Of a stretch of 64,000 nt of DNA, positions 27,250-35,675 are shown piece by piece (position 1 is the first letter of the stretch; each line of letters begins with the position of its first letter). This DNA is from Mucilaginibacter gotjawali (GTDB lineage: Bacteria; Bacteroidota; Bacteroidia; Sphingobacteriales; Sphingobacteriaceae), in contig NZ_AP017313.1 of the NCBI RefSeq assembly GCF_002355435.1, positions 4,774,001 through 4,838,000 of the forward strand, read 5' to 3'. A program made the position numbers and the translations under genes. Under the pieces are notes generated by a model. The model saw nothing but the letters and a program-made list of their open reading frames with translations. It was not told where the DNA came from and searched no databases.

Positions 27250-28419
27250 TCACAGCAAACGCTTCACCTTCGTTTCCGGGGTGATCTTTAAACCGTCCAA
27301 ACCGGTGATCAGGTTCAGGCCGGGTGTTTTACCAGGTTCAAGCGTACCTTTTTCATCATCTAGCCCTAAAAACCTGGCACCGTTGAGGGTAGCCCATTCA
27401 ATTAACCTGGCGGTGCTGATCTCAGGCATTTTATGCTGGATGGTACGCATTTCGCTTAAAATACACAACTGGTTATTGGACGCAAGGCTATCGGTACCCA
27501 GGGTTATATTGTATCCCTGCCCGATAAAAAGTTCAATTTTTGGCAACCGGGTCTCGATATATAAATTTGCATTTGGGCAAAAACACCAGGTAACTTTGCG
27601 GTCGAACCGTTTAATAAAATAAATATCTTTTAAATTGGTGCAGGTATTATGCACCATCAAAATTTCCTGTTTATTGGTTAATAGCGGCAATACTGATTGC
27701 ACCGAATTGCGGGCCATTGGTTTAAAGTACTGGATATCTATCCCAAATGCATCGTACATATCCAGGAACCTGCCCTGCTTGTACCGGTAAAACTTGTTTT
27801 CATCCTCGCACTCCTGGTTATGCATACTGATTAAATTCTGGCCGGACGCACTATGGTCGCGAATCAGTTTAAATAACTCCTTTGAAACAGAATACGGCGC
27901 ATGCGGCGTTATTGAACACGGCATAGGCTTAAATTCCTTTAGCAACTCCAGCGCCTTATTAAAAGATTCTTCGGCCTTTGTTGGCAAAAAGCTAAACGTT
28001 TCAACAAACGTATGATAGTACAATTTACTTGCTTGTTTTATCCCGATACTATTATTAGTATTGGAAATATCACCCACAGCAACAATGCCATTTTCGTACA
28101 TCTCATTGTCAGCTTTCAACGCAGCATCCGTGATTTCGCCTTTATCGATATTCCTGAATTTTTGAACATCCATAATAAAATTAACCAGCCCGCTGCGCGG
28201 CTGAATTTTTCCTTTCAGATGCGAAAGCTCCACATGGCAGTGTGCATTAATAAATCCGGGGCAAATAACACCACTAAGCTGTTCGACGGGAACATCAGGA
28301 GGATGAGAATGTTGGTCAGTAATGGAAGCTATTTTACCGGTGTCGTCAACGGTAATAATTCCATTTTTAATCGGATCGGCATAAACAGGGAAAACGTAAT
28401 CGGCTCTAAAACTTTTCAT
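27250..28419 (-). CDS. Amidohydrolase-family deaminase/hydrolase
   Basis: The 389-residue protein belongs to the metal-dependent amidohydrolases of the TrzA/SsnA/aminodeoxyfutalosine-deaminase branch. Visible ligands are HCH in INAHCHVELSH, a histidine in ISMHNQECE, another in MVHNTC, and the aspartate in LGTDSLASN. These enzymes usually deaminate purine-like or aromatic amines. Aminodeoxyfutalosine deaminase (menaquinone route) is one candidate, but no other mqn gene is here, so the substrate stays open. The promoter was not identified. The upstream neighbour rlmN is divergent. Confidence 0.85.
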   Translation of the reverse strand: MKSFRADYVFPVYADPIKNGIITVDDTGKIASITDQHSHPPDVPVEQLSGVICPGFINAHCHVELSHLKGKIQPRSGLVNFIMDVQKFRNIDKGEITDAALKADNEMYENGIVAVGDISNTNNSIGIKQASKLYYHTFVETFSFLPTKAEESFNKALELLKEFKPMPCSITPHAPYSVSKELFKLIRDHSASGQNLISMHNQECEDENKFYRYKQGRFLDMYDAFGIDIQYFKPMARNSVQSVLPLLTNKQEILMVHNTCTNLKDIYFIKRFDRKVTWCFCPNANLYIETRLPKIELFIGQGYNITLGTDSLASNNQLCILSEMRTIQHKMPEISTARLIEWATLNGARFLGLDDEKGTLEPGKTPGLNLITGLDGLKITPETKVKRLL

Positions 28420-28545
28420 TCAATTATTTTAAACTCACGTTACCTTTTTTTGAACGCATCTAAGTATATTTATATACTTTAACTTAAAGTTATTGTTTTT
28501 AAATATAAAAATAATGCTTTTAAAAAGTAAGTTTTTAAAAATTCG

Positions 28546-28553
28546 TACTTTTG
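28546..28553 (+). promoter_or_regulatory. -7 promoter box of rlmN, four bases from the start codon
   Basis: TACTTTTG matches TAnnTTTG exactly and ends four bases before the GTG start. The transcript would begin at or next to the start codon, so a leaderless mRNA is predicted. No clear TTTG -33 element is seen. Confidence 0.65.
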
Positions 28554-28557
28554 CAGC

Positions 28558-29616
28558 GTGAATACCGTCAAAGAGAAAATAGACATCCGCAGCCTTAGCC
28601 TTGAAACCCTACAGGATCATTTTGTTCGCCATCTGGGCGAAAAAAACTTCAGGGCTAAACAAGTATATGAATGGCTATGGAATAAATCATGCTTTTCTTT
28701 CGACGAGATGAGTAATATTTCAAAAGAACTCCGCCAAAAACTGATCGAAAATTTTACGATAAACAACGTTAAAATTCACAATTCACAATTCAGCGCGGAT
28801 AAAACTATAAAAAATTCTTTTATTTTATTCGATAACCACCTAATTGAGGGTGTTTTAATTCCAACCCCCGGCCGGATGACTGCCTGTGTATCATCGCAGG
28901 TGGGTTGCAGTTTAACGTGTAAATTTTGTGCAACCGGGTATATGGAGCGTAAACGCAACTTAAACCCTGATGAAATTTATGACCAGGTAGTGCTTATAGA
29001 CAAACAGGCAAAAGAGAATTACGGGATCCCCTTATCAAACATTGTATACATGGGTATGGGCGAACCGCTGCTGAATTATAAAAATGTGCTGGAGTCTGTC
29101 GAAAAAATAACCTCGGAAGATGGCCTGAACATGGCCGCAAAAAGAATCACCGTATCAACCGCCGGCATTGCTAAAATGATTAAAAAATTAGGCGACGACC
29201 AGGTAAAATTTAACCTTGCTTTATCGCTTCATGCAGCAAATGACGAAAAGCGTAATACCATAATGCCTATAAATGAACAAAACTCGTTAAAAGCGCTGGC
29301 CGAAGCATTGAAGTATTATTACGCCAAAACAAAAAACCCGGTAACATACGAGTATATTGTTTTTGACGGGTTTAATGACAGCCTGAAAGACGCAGAGGAG
29401 TTGGCACGGTTTTGCAAACACCTGCCGTGCAAAGTAAATATTATTGAATATAACCCCATCTCGTTTGCCAGTTTTATTAATGCAGGCGAAGATAAAATTG
29501 AGGCTTTTGCCGAATACCTGCGTAAACAGGGTATAAACACGAACCTGCGCCGCAGCCGCGGTAAAGATATTGATGCCGCCTGCGGGCAACTGGCCATTAA
29601 AGAAGGCGGCAAATAA
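28558..29616 (+). CDS. rlmN: Dual-specificity RNA methyltransferase RlmN
   Basis: This radical-SAM enzyme methylates C2 of A2503 in 23S rRNA and A37 of some tRNAs. The cluster cysteines are C117, C121 and C124 (GCSLTCKFC). C110 and C342 correspond to the two catalytic cysteines (E. coli C118 and C355). The length of 352 residues is normal. The GTG start at 28558 is supported by the conserved N-terminus and by lack of a downstream alternative. The gene is divergent from the amidohydrolase gene and carries its own promoter. Confidence 0.97.
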   Translation: MNTVKEKIDIRSLSLETLQDHFVRHLGEKNFRAKQVYEWLWNKSCFSFDEMSNISKELRQKLIENFTINNVKIHNSQFSADKTIKNSFILFDNHLIEGVLIPTPGRMTACVSSQVGCSLTCKFCATGYMERKRNLNPDEIYDQVVLIDKQAKENYGIPLSNIVYMGMGEPLLNYKNVLESVEKITSEDGLNMAAKRITVSTAGIAKMIKKLGDDQVKFNLALSLHAANDEKRNTIMPINEQNSLKALAEALKYYYAKTKNPVTYEYIVFDGFNDSLKDAEELARFCKHLPCKVNIIEYNPISFASFINAGEDKIEAFAEYLRKQGINTNLRRSRGKDIDAACGQLAIKEGGK

Positions 29617-29618
29617 TA

Positions 29619-29733
29619 AGCGGGAGTCAAGAAAAAAAATCAGGAAAGAGATGTTAAGAAAGAAGAAGCGACTAATTTATTCTCGTTATTTTTTACCTTG
29701 GCACTTGACTCTTGAATCCTGACTCTAATCTAA
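29619..29733. repeat. Inverted GAGTCAAG/CTTGACTC repeat gap
   Basis: GAGTCAAG at about 29624-29631 faces CTTGACTC and GAATCCTGACTC near 29704-29727. Together they can form a stem between rlmN and the ComF-like gene. Confidence 0.65.
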
Positions 29734-29734
29734 T

Positions 29735-30433
29735 ATGAAACTTCGCGAGACCTACATAGCTGATTTTGTTTCGCTCCTGTTCCCCGAACTTTGTGCTGCC
29801 TGCGGGGATAGCCTGGTGGCGAATGAGCATTTAATTTGCACCTCGTGCCGGATTACCTTACCCTATACCAATTTTCATTTATTGCCTGATAACATAGTAG
29901 CCCAGCAATTTTGGGGCAAAATTAAACTGGAAGGCGCCTTCGCACTTTTTTACTTTGCCAAGGGCGGCAAAGTGCAAAATTTAATGCACCGGTTTAAATA
30001 TAAAGGGCAAAAAGAAATAGGCAATTTACTGGGGGAGATTGCGGGCGCTCAACTTATTAAAAATGATATCTATAAAAATGTCGACCACATCATCCCTGTT
30101 CCCCTGCATAAGAAAAGATTAAGCCAGCGGGGATATAACCAGAGCGCCTGTTTTGCCGAAGGCCTTGCAAAACAGCTAAACACCACTGTAATGGAACATA
30201 ACCTTATAAGACCGGCTGCTACCGAAACCCAGACCCGAAAATCCCGTTTCGACCGTTATCAGAATATGAAGGAGGTTTTTTACGTATTGAACCCTGAAGA
30301 GCTAAAAAATAAGCATATTTTGCTGGTTGACGATGTGATTACCACCGGATCAACCCTGGAAGCCTGCGGCGCACAACTGTTAAGGATTGAGGGATTAAAA
30401 TTGAGTATTGCTACGATTGCTTATGCAGAGTAG
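29735..30433 (+). CDS. ComF-family phosphoribosyltransferase-like protein
   Basis: The 232-residue protein has an N-terminal zinc-ribbon-like segment (LCAACG...LICTSC, about 18-42), then a phosphoribosyltransferase fold with the PRPP loop HILLVDDVITTGSTL (about 197-211). It matches the ComF/GntX family. ComF is required for DNA uptake during natural transformation in several bacteria, possibly coupling to recombination or priming; activity in this organism is not known. The gene stands alone and is convergent with a receiver-domain gene across a hairpin. Confidence 0.92.
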   Translation: MKLRETYIADFVSLLFPELCAACGDSLVANEHLICTSCRITLPYTNFHLLPDNIVAQQFWGKIKLEGAFALFYFAKGGKVQNLMHRFKYKGQKEIGNLLGEIAGAQLIKNDIYKNVDHIIPVPLHKKRLSQRGYNQSACFAEGLAKQLNTTVMEHNLIRPAATETQTRKSRFDRYQNMKEVFYVLNPEELKNKHILLVDDVITTGSTLEACGAQLLRIEGLKLSIATIAYAE

Positions 30434-30434
30434 C

Positions 30435-30507
30435 GGTTAGTTCATGGTTCATGGTAAGAATCATCACTATGAACCATGAACTATGAACCATGAACCATGT
30501 ACTAACC
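30435..30507. terminator. Repeat-built hairpin between convergent genes
   Basis: GGTTAG plus TTCATGGTTCATGGT (30435-30455) face several GAACCATGAA units and TACTAACC (30471-30507). The stem overlaps the stop codon of the receiver gene. Its place between two convergent genes suggests a bidirectional terminator made of tandem ATGGTTC units. Confidence 0.7.
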
Positions 30508-30894
30508 TACTTTCTGGAAAGCGCTTAGTTTCTCGAAAAGATTGGCCGGATCAAATGGTTTTAAAATATAATCGTTCATGCCTGATTCCATAATCTCTGC
30601 GCGTTCGCTGCTTAGCATTGATGCCGTTAAGGCAATGATTGGAAGTTGCTGGAAATAGGAATCGCTGTTGGCTCTGATAGCCTGTGTTGCTTCTATCCCG
30701 CCCATCTCGGGCATATAAACGTCCATTAAAACGACGTCGTAATTGCGGTTGCTGGTAATTTTTTCAATTGCCTGCAGCCCGTTTTCAGCAAAATCAGCAG
30801 ATGCACCCCATTTTGTTAATACTTTATTAATCAGCAACCGATTAATATTGTTATCATCAACAACAAGTACATTTATTTTAAGATCTGTTTCCAA
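30502..30894 (-). CDS. Stand-alone response-regulator receiver protein
   Basis: The 130-residue protein is a single CheY-like receiver domain with no output domain. The acidic pocket D13/D14, the phosphoacceptor D58 (LMDVYMPEMGG), T90 (ALTAS) and K112 (LKPF) are all present. The sequence is like receivers of hybrid histidine kinases, so it may act as a phosphate sink or a diffusible partner of such a kinase. The start is a TTG at 30894; no ATG lies before the conserved INVLVVDDN. No kinase gene is nearby. Confidence 0.92.
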   Translation of the reverse strand: METDLKINVLVVDDNNINRLLINKVLTKWGASADFAENGLQAIEKITSNRNYDVVLMDVYMPEMGGIEATQAIRANSDSYFQQLPIIALTASMLSSERAEIMESGMNDYILKPFDPANLFEKLSAFQKVG

Positions 30895-30999
30895 GGTATA
30901 AATATTTAGATAATTTGACCCTTGTTAAACGGTATCCATGGCAAAAGGTTGCAAAAAACCGTCAATAAACAATTGAAAAAATGAAAATTCCGCCAAAGC

Positions 31000-32274
31000 T
31001 TAATCTTTATACAGCGGATGATCTCCCATCAATTTATGAACCCTTTTCTTTACTTTTTTAATAGTATGCTCATTTTCAGCATCGGTGATCACCATATCGA
31101 TCAATTCAACGATCTCATCCATATGCTTTTCTTTCAACCCGCGGGTGGTTATAGCTGCAGTACCTACCCGTATTCCGGAAGTTACAAATGGTGATTTATC
31201 ATCATAAGGCACCATGTTTTTATTTACGGTAATATCTGCTGAAACCAGTGCATTCTCAGCAGCTTTACCGGTAATATTTTTATTCCTCAGGTCAATCAGG
31301 ATCAAATGGTTATCAGTACCACCCGAAACGATCTCGTAACCACGGGTAGTAAATGATTGCGCCATCGCCGCCGCATTAACCCTCACCTGCAGGATATATT
31401 TCATATATTCGTCAGACAGTGCTTCGCCGAAGGCTATCGCTTTAGCAGCTATAATATGTTCCAGCGGGCCGCCCTGCGTACCAGGGAAAACCCCCATATC
31501 CAACAATGCCGACATCATTCTTACTTCTCCTTTAGGTGTTTTTAAACCCCAGGGATTTTCAAAATCTTTGCCCAGCAATATCATCCCCCCGCGCGGGCCG
31601 CGTAAGGTTTTGTGAGTGGTTGTAGTAACAATATGGCAGAATGGCATCGGATCATTTAATAAACCCCTTGCTATTAAACCGGCGGGGTGCGATATATCAG
31701 CCAGCACCAAAGCGCCAACTTCGTCAGCTACTTTGCGGATAAATTCATAATCCCAATCACGTGAGTATGCAGACGCACCGCAGATGATCATCTTTGGTTT
31801 TTGTTCAAGTGCAACCTTTTTTAGCTGGTCATAATCAACCCGGCCGGTTTCCTTATTCACCCCGTAAAAATGAGGTTCGTATAATTTACCTGAAAAGTTA
31901 ACGGGCGAACCGTGTGTTAAATGCCCGCCATGCGACAAATCAAAGCCCAGTATCTTATCACCCGGCTGTAAGCAAGCCAGCATAACAGCAGCATTTGCCT
32001 GCGCGCCTGAGTGCGGCTGAACGTTGGCCCATTCGGCATTAAACAATTGTTTGGCCCTTTCAATGGCTATTGTTTCAATTTCGTCAACCACCTCGCAGCC
32101 GCCGTAGTAGCGTTTGCCCGGTAAGCCTTCGGCATATTTATTGGTTGCCACAGAACCTGCAGCTTCCATAACCTGCCTGCTAACAAAATTTTCTGATGCG
32201 ATCAGTTCAATGCCCTCTTCCTGGCGTTGCTGCTCTTCATCCAACAGCTTGAATATTAACTTGTCTCTTTTCAT
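31000..32274 (-). CDS. glyA: Serine hydroxymethyltransferase
   Basis: This PLP enzyme of 424 residues interconverts serine and glycine while charging tetrahydrofolate with a one-carbon unit. The PLP lysine is K222 in the signature THKTLRGPRGG; the substrate-binding IASENF and the YYGGC region are intact. It is probably monocistronic, with a good promoter box 20 bases upstream and repeat-filled DNA beyond. Confidence 0.98.
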   Translation of the reverse strand: MKRDKLIFKLLDEEQQRQEEGIELIASENFVSRQVMEAAGSVATNKYAEGLPGKRYYGGCEVVDEIETIAIERAKQLFNAEWANVQPHSGAQANAAVMLACLQPGDKILGFDLSHGGHLTHGSPVNFSGKLYEPHFYGVNKETGRVDYDQLKKVALEQKPKMIICGASAYSRDWDYEFIRKVADEVGALVLADISHPAGLIARGLLNDPMPFCHIVTTTTHKTLRGPRGGMILLGKDFENPWGLKTPKGEVRMMSALLDMGVFPGTQGGPLEHIIAAKAIAFGEALSDEYMKYILQVRVNAAAMAQSFTTRGYEIVSGGTDNHLILIDLRNKNITGKAAENALVSADITVNKNMVPYDDKSPFVTSGIRVGTAAITTRGLKEKHMDEIVELIDMVITDAENEHTIKKVKKRVHKLMGDHPLYKD

Positions 32275-32293
32275 AAATTTATTAAAACGGGGG

Positions 32294-32301
32294 CAAAGGT
32301 A
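32294..32301 (-). promoter_or_regulatory. Predicted -7 promoter box of glyA
   Basis: The minus strand reads TACCTTTG, an exact TAnnTTTG, 19 bases before the ATG. The region where a -33 element is expected is filled by the ATTAGAG tandem repeat, and no TTTG is seen. Confidence 0.65.
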
Positions 32302-32304
32302 GGA

Positions 32305-32421
32305 ATTAGAGATTAGAGATTAGAGATTAGAGATTAATTTTTTAGTCCGAAAGTCCGAAAAGTCGGAGGTCCGAAAGTAAAACCAATATAAAGTGCCCCC
32401 TAATCTCTAATCTCCAGCCTC
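32305..32421. repeat. ATTAGAG tandem repeat and AAGTCCGA octamers
   Basis: Bases 32307-32335 hold four perfect copies of the heptamer ATTAGAG or a close form. An inverse, CTAATCTCTAATCTCC, lies at about 32400-32415 inside the end of scpA. Between them, 32342-32378 carries AAGTCCGA-type octamers. Confidence 0.8.
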
Positions 32422-33170
32422 TGATCAACTAACCTGGCCGATATCCTGAAGTTATTATACCCCAGCCCTATCTGTATATCAATCAATTCCTGCTGAAGCA
32501 TTTCCAATACTGCCAAAAAATTATACACAAAATGTACTTTATTTTCAGATTGACTGGCAATGGCCTTAAAATCCATCATTTTATTGATCTTCAGTAACTC
32601 TTCGATCGCCTTTTTTTGCTGCTCAATGGTATATGGATACTGTACAACTGTGTGGGTTACCTCTTCGCTACGGTTCATGTAACGTTTTAAAACGCGGCCG
32701 TACACCACCATCAGTTTATATAAATTAATTTCCGACAGTTCTTCACCCGGAAGCGGAACAATATCTGCCTGCTCAATATCAAACCGGATGTTGCCGCGCT
32801 TTTCCTGCTTGAAACGTTCATCCTCAAACGGGTGCAGTTCTGCACAGATCTCTTTGAATTTTTTATATTCGATCAGCTTCCTGATCAGGTCTTCTTTGCT
32901 ATCCGTTTGGCTTTCATCATCCCCTGCATCATATCGCGGCAGCAGCATTTTAGCTTTTATCCGCATCAGCGTTGCAGCCACATAAATAAACTCGCTGGCA
33001 ATCTCCATATTAAGGGTAGCCATGTGATGCAGATAGTTTAAAAAATCATCCGTAATGCGGGCGATGGGGATATCATGGATCTCCAGTTCATCCCTTTCAA
33101 TAAAGAAAAGCAAAAGATCGAATGGCCCCTCAAACTGGGGTAAATGGATTTCAAAACTTTCTTCGACCAT
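32400..33170 (-). CDS. scpA: Segregation and condensation protein A
   Basis: This is the 256-residue kleisin subunit of the bacterial SMC-ScpAB condensin. The N-terminal FEGPFDLLLFFIERDELEIHDIPIARITDDFL block is diagnostic, and a winged-helix C-terminus (about 185-256) would bind the SMC head. The last residues are encoded by the inverted arm of the adjacent ATTAGAG repeat, so the C-terminus may have been shaped by it. scpB is not in the window. A consensus -7 box ends four bases before the ATG. Confidence 0.95.
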   Translation of the reverse strand: MVEESFEIHLPQFEGPFDLLLFFIERDELEIHDIPIARITDDFLNYLHHMATLNMEIASEFIYVAATLMRIKAKMLLPRYDAGDDESQTDSKEDLIRKLIEYKKFKEICAELHPFEDERFKQEKRGNIRFDIEQADIVPLPGEELSEINLYKLMVVYGRVLKRYMNRSEEVTHTVVQYPYTIEQQKKAIEELLKINKMMDFKAIASQSENKVHFVYNFLAVLEMLQQELIDIQIGLGYNNFRISARLVDQRLEIRD

Positions 33171-33174
33171 GGGT

Positions 33175-33182
33175 CAAAAATA
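33175..33182 (-). promoter_or_regulatory. -7 promoter box of scpA, four bases from the ATG
   Basis: The minus strand reads TATTTTTG then ACCC then ATG. The match to TAnnTTTG is exact, and a leaderless or almost leaderless transcript is predicted. Confidence 0.65.
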
Positions 33183-33183
33183 A

Positions 33184-33279
33184 AGTTAAAAAGGTTTAAA
33201 CGGTTGTAAGTGTTATAATTGTTGAAAAGTTTAGGAAAGTTAAAAAGGTTTCAGGTGTTGTAGTTGTTGAAAAGTAGTA
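33184..33279. repeat. Two direct copies of a ~50-bp unit
   Basis: AGTTAAAAAGGTTT followed after about 20 bases by TTGTTGAAAAGT occurs twice in direct orientation. No inverted arm is present, unlike most other repeat gaps here. Confidence 0.7.
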
Positions 33280-33283
33280 TCAA

Positions 33284-33485
33284 TCAGAAATCTCTCTGCC
33301 ATTCTTTACGGATTGCGGTTAGCTGTTTGTCAATATCCTCGCTACTCATTGGGGTTCGGATCTGCCCCGTAAAGACGATAGCTTTATTGGTTCTTTCAAT
33401 ACACGGATAAGGTGCAACTCTTCCATATCTTTCAAAAGTTTATAAGCTTTTTTTGATCGGTCAACTCTATCACAACCTTATCCAT
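33284..33485 (-). pseudogene. Decayed antitoxin-like gene with two frameshifts
   Basis: Reading the minus strand from the ATG at 33485 gives MDKVVIELTDQ, then a stop soon after. Shifting frame in the A-run near 33452 continues with KAYKLLKDMEELHLIRVLKE; a second shift near 33365 gives MSSEDIDKQLTAIRKEWQRD and a stop at 33284. The stitched product of about 65 residues looks like the small antitoxin-type proteins (hydrophobic N-terminal strand, amphipathic helix, C-terminal REEWQ-like helix) common in Sphingobacteriaceae. No toxin partner is visible beside it. A sequencing error could mimic one frameshift but less easily two. Confidence 0.6.
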
Positions 33486-33658
33486 TTTAACTTTAATAAT
33501 TATAAACAAATATGCGATTTTGTTAAATTGAAAATTAAACCTTTGTGAATTATACGTCGCACCTAAATTTATTAACACGAAGTCAAATTATTCCATCAAT
33601 TTTATCCTGAACTTTAGCAATAAAATGCCGTAATTTGCATGCTAAATATTTTCTTCGA

Positions 33659-35593
33659 ATGTCAATACAGGTACCGGCCGGAAATTTATTAAAAACCATA
33701 AATTATCCATCTGATTTAAAGCAACTTAAAATTGAGGAGCTTGAACAGGTTTGCCAGGAGTTGCGCCAGTATATTATTGACGAAGTATCTGTTAACGGCG
33801 GGCATTTCGCGGCAAGCTTAGGTGTTGTTGAACTCACGGTGGCGCTGCAATATGTTTTAAACACCCCCTATGATCAGCTGGTGTGGGATGTTGGCCACCA
33901 GGCTTACGGGCATAAGATACTTACCGGGCGACGCGACATTTTTCATACCAACAGGATTTATAAAGGATTAAGCGGCTTTCCGAAACGTTCGGAAAGTGAA
34001 TATGATACTTTTGGGGTTGGCCACTCCTCCACCTCCATTTCGGCGGCGCTGGGCATGGCGGTGGCATCGCAATATAAAGGCGAGACAGACAGGCAGCATG
34101 TGGCCGTAATTGGCGACGGTGCTATGACAGCAGGTATGGCCTTCGAGGCGCTTAACCATGCCGGGATTGAAAATTCTAACCTGCTGGTGATCCTGAATGA
34201 TAACAACATGTCTATCGACCCGAACGTTGGGGCATTGAAGGAGTATTTGACAGATATTACCACTTCAAAACCCTATAACCGTTTCAGGGATGACATTGCA
34301 AGTGTACTGGCAAAAATCTCGTCAATCGGCCCCGACGCTTTTAAGATAGCCCAAAAATTAGAAAAAAGCATTAAAGGTACTTTGCTTAAAAAGAGCAATT
34401 TTTTTGAAGCGCTCAAATTCAGGTACTTTGGCCCTATTGACGGGCATGATGTTGAACACCTTGTAAAAGTATTACGCGATCTGCGCGACATACCCGGCCC
34501 CAAGCTGCTGCATTGTATTACCGTAAAAGGTAAGGGTTATGCGCTGGCCGAAAAAGATCAAACCAAATGGCACGCACCGGGCTTATTTGACAAAATAACC
34601 GGCGAGATCAAGAAAACAAAATCAGAAAAACCACAACCGCCAAAATACCAGGATGTATTTGGCCATACCATAATTGAACTGGCCGAAGCAAATCCGAAGA
34701 TAATGGGTATTACGCCGGCCATGCCGTCGGGATGTTCATTAAACCTGATGATGAAGGCCATGCCTAACCGTGCATTTGATGTAGGGATTGCCGAGCAACA
34801 CGCAGTTACTTTTTCTGCAGGTTTAGCTACACAGGGGCTTATCCCCTTCTGCAACATCTATTCAAGCTTTATGCAAAGGGCCTATGACCAGGTTATACAT
34901 GATGTGGCCATACAGAACCTTAACGTAGTATTTTGCCTTGACAGGGCCGGAATTGCCGGGGCAGACGGCCCCACACACCACGGCGCCTATGATCTGGCCT
35001 TTATGCGCTGCATCCCGAACATGACGGTTTCCGCACCGATGAACGAAGAAGAGTTACGTAACCTGATGTTTACGGCACAACAGGATGATATGGGGCCGTT
35101 CGTGATCAGGTACCCGCGCGGCAGTGGCGTAATGGTTGACTGGCAGCGGCCATTAAAAGCCATTAAAGTTGGTAAAGGCCGCATGGTTTGCGATGGCGAC
35201 GATATTGCTATTTTAAGCATTGGCCATATTGGTAACGAAGTGGTAAAAGCCATGGCAAATTTGAATAACGAAGGCTTTTTCCCGGCACATTATGACCTGC
35301 GTTTTGTAAAACCGCTTGATGAAGCGCTGCTGCATGATGTATTTAAAAAATTCGGTAAAATAATTACTGTTGAAGATGGCTGCCTTGAAGGCGGTATGGG
35401 AAGCGCGGTACTTGAATTTATGGCCGATAACAATTACAGCGCGCAGGTGGTACGCCTGGGCATACCCGACCAGGTAATTGAACATGGAGAACAACCCGAG
35501 CTTTGGGCTGATTGCGGTTACGATGCCAACGGTATTGCCGCAAAAGTTAAACTTATAGGCATCCCCAAAAACAAGCATATTATTGCTTCGTGA
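33659..35593 (+). CDS. dxs: 1-deoxy-D-xylulose-5-phosphate synthase
   Basis: This is the thiamine-diphosphate enzyme that joins pyruvate and glyceraldehyde 3-phosphate in the first step of the MEP isoprenoid route. The ThDP motif GDGAMTAGMAFEALNHAG...NDN and the transketolase pyrimidine-domain block GPTHHGAYDLAF are clear. The ATG at 33659 (MSIQVPAG) is preferred over an in-frame TTG at 33635, because that TTG lies within a TAATTTG sequence that resembles a -7 box (one base short of consensus). From 33659 the length is 644 residues, normal for the family. The gene is convergent with the next one. Confidence 0.96.
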   Translation: MSIQVPAGNLLKTINYPSDLKQLKIEELEQVCQELRQYIIDEVSVNGGHFAASLGVVELTVALQYVLNTPYDQLVWDVGHQAYGHKILTGRRDIFHTNRIYKGLSGFPKRSESEYDTFGVGHSSTSISAALGMAVASQYKGETDRQHVAVIGDGAMTAGMAFEALNHAGIENSNLLVILNDNNMSIDPNVGALKEYLTDITTSKPYNRFRDDIASVLAKISSIGPDAFKIAQKLEKSIKGTLLKKSNFFEALKFRYFGPIDGHDVEHLVKVLRDLRDIPGPKLLHCITVKGKGYALAEKDQTKWHAPGLFDKITGEIKKTKSEKPQPPKYQDVFGHTIIELAEANPKIMGITPAMPSGCSLNLMMKAMPNRAFDVGIAEQHAVTFSAGLATQGLIPFCNIYSSFMQRAYDQVIHDVAIQNLNVVFCLDRAGIAGADGPTHHGAYDLAFMRCIPNMTVSAPMNEEELRNLMFTAQQDDMGPFVIRYPRGSGVMVDWQRPLKAIKVGKGRMVCDGDDIAILSIGHIGNEVVKAMANLNNEGFFPAHYDLRFVKPLDEALLHDVFKKFGKIITVEDGCLEGGMGSAVLEFMADNNYSAQVVRLGIPDQVIEHGEQPELWADCGYDANGIAAKVKLIGIPKNKHIIAS

Positions 35594-35595
35594 TA

Positions 35596-35667
35596 AAAGT
35601 CGTAAGCATTGAGTCTAAAGTCAGAAGATCAAGAAAGTACTGACTATAGACTTTGGACTACGACTTT
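35596..35667. terminator. Long imperfect hairpin between convergent dxs and barrel gene
   Basis: AAAGTCGTA...GAGTCTAAAGTCAG (35596-35623) pairs along most of its length with CTGACTATAGAC...TACGACTTT (35640-35667). It is built from AAGTC-type units, and its position between convergent genes suggests a bidirectional terminator. Confidence 0.75.
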
Positions 35668-35675
35668 AGACTTAA

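Noticed and set aside
28420..28545. Possible tRNA or riboswitch before rlmN
   Set aside because: The stretch is AT-rich with no cloverleaf or known aptamer motif; only the promoter box is supported.
33635..33658. Extended TTG start of dxs
   Set aside because: It falls in a promoter-like TAATTTG, and the ATG at 33659 gives the usual length.
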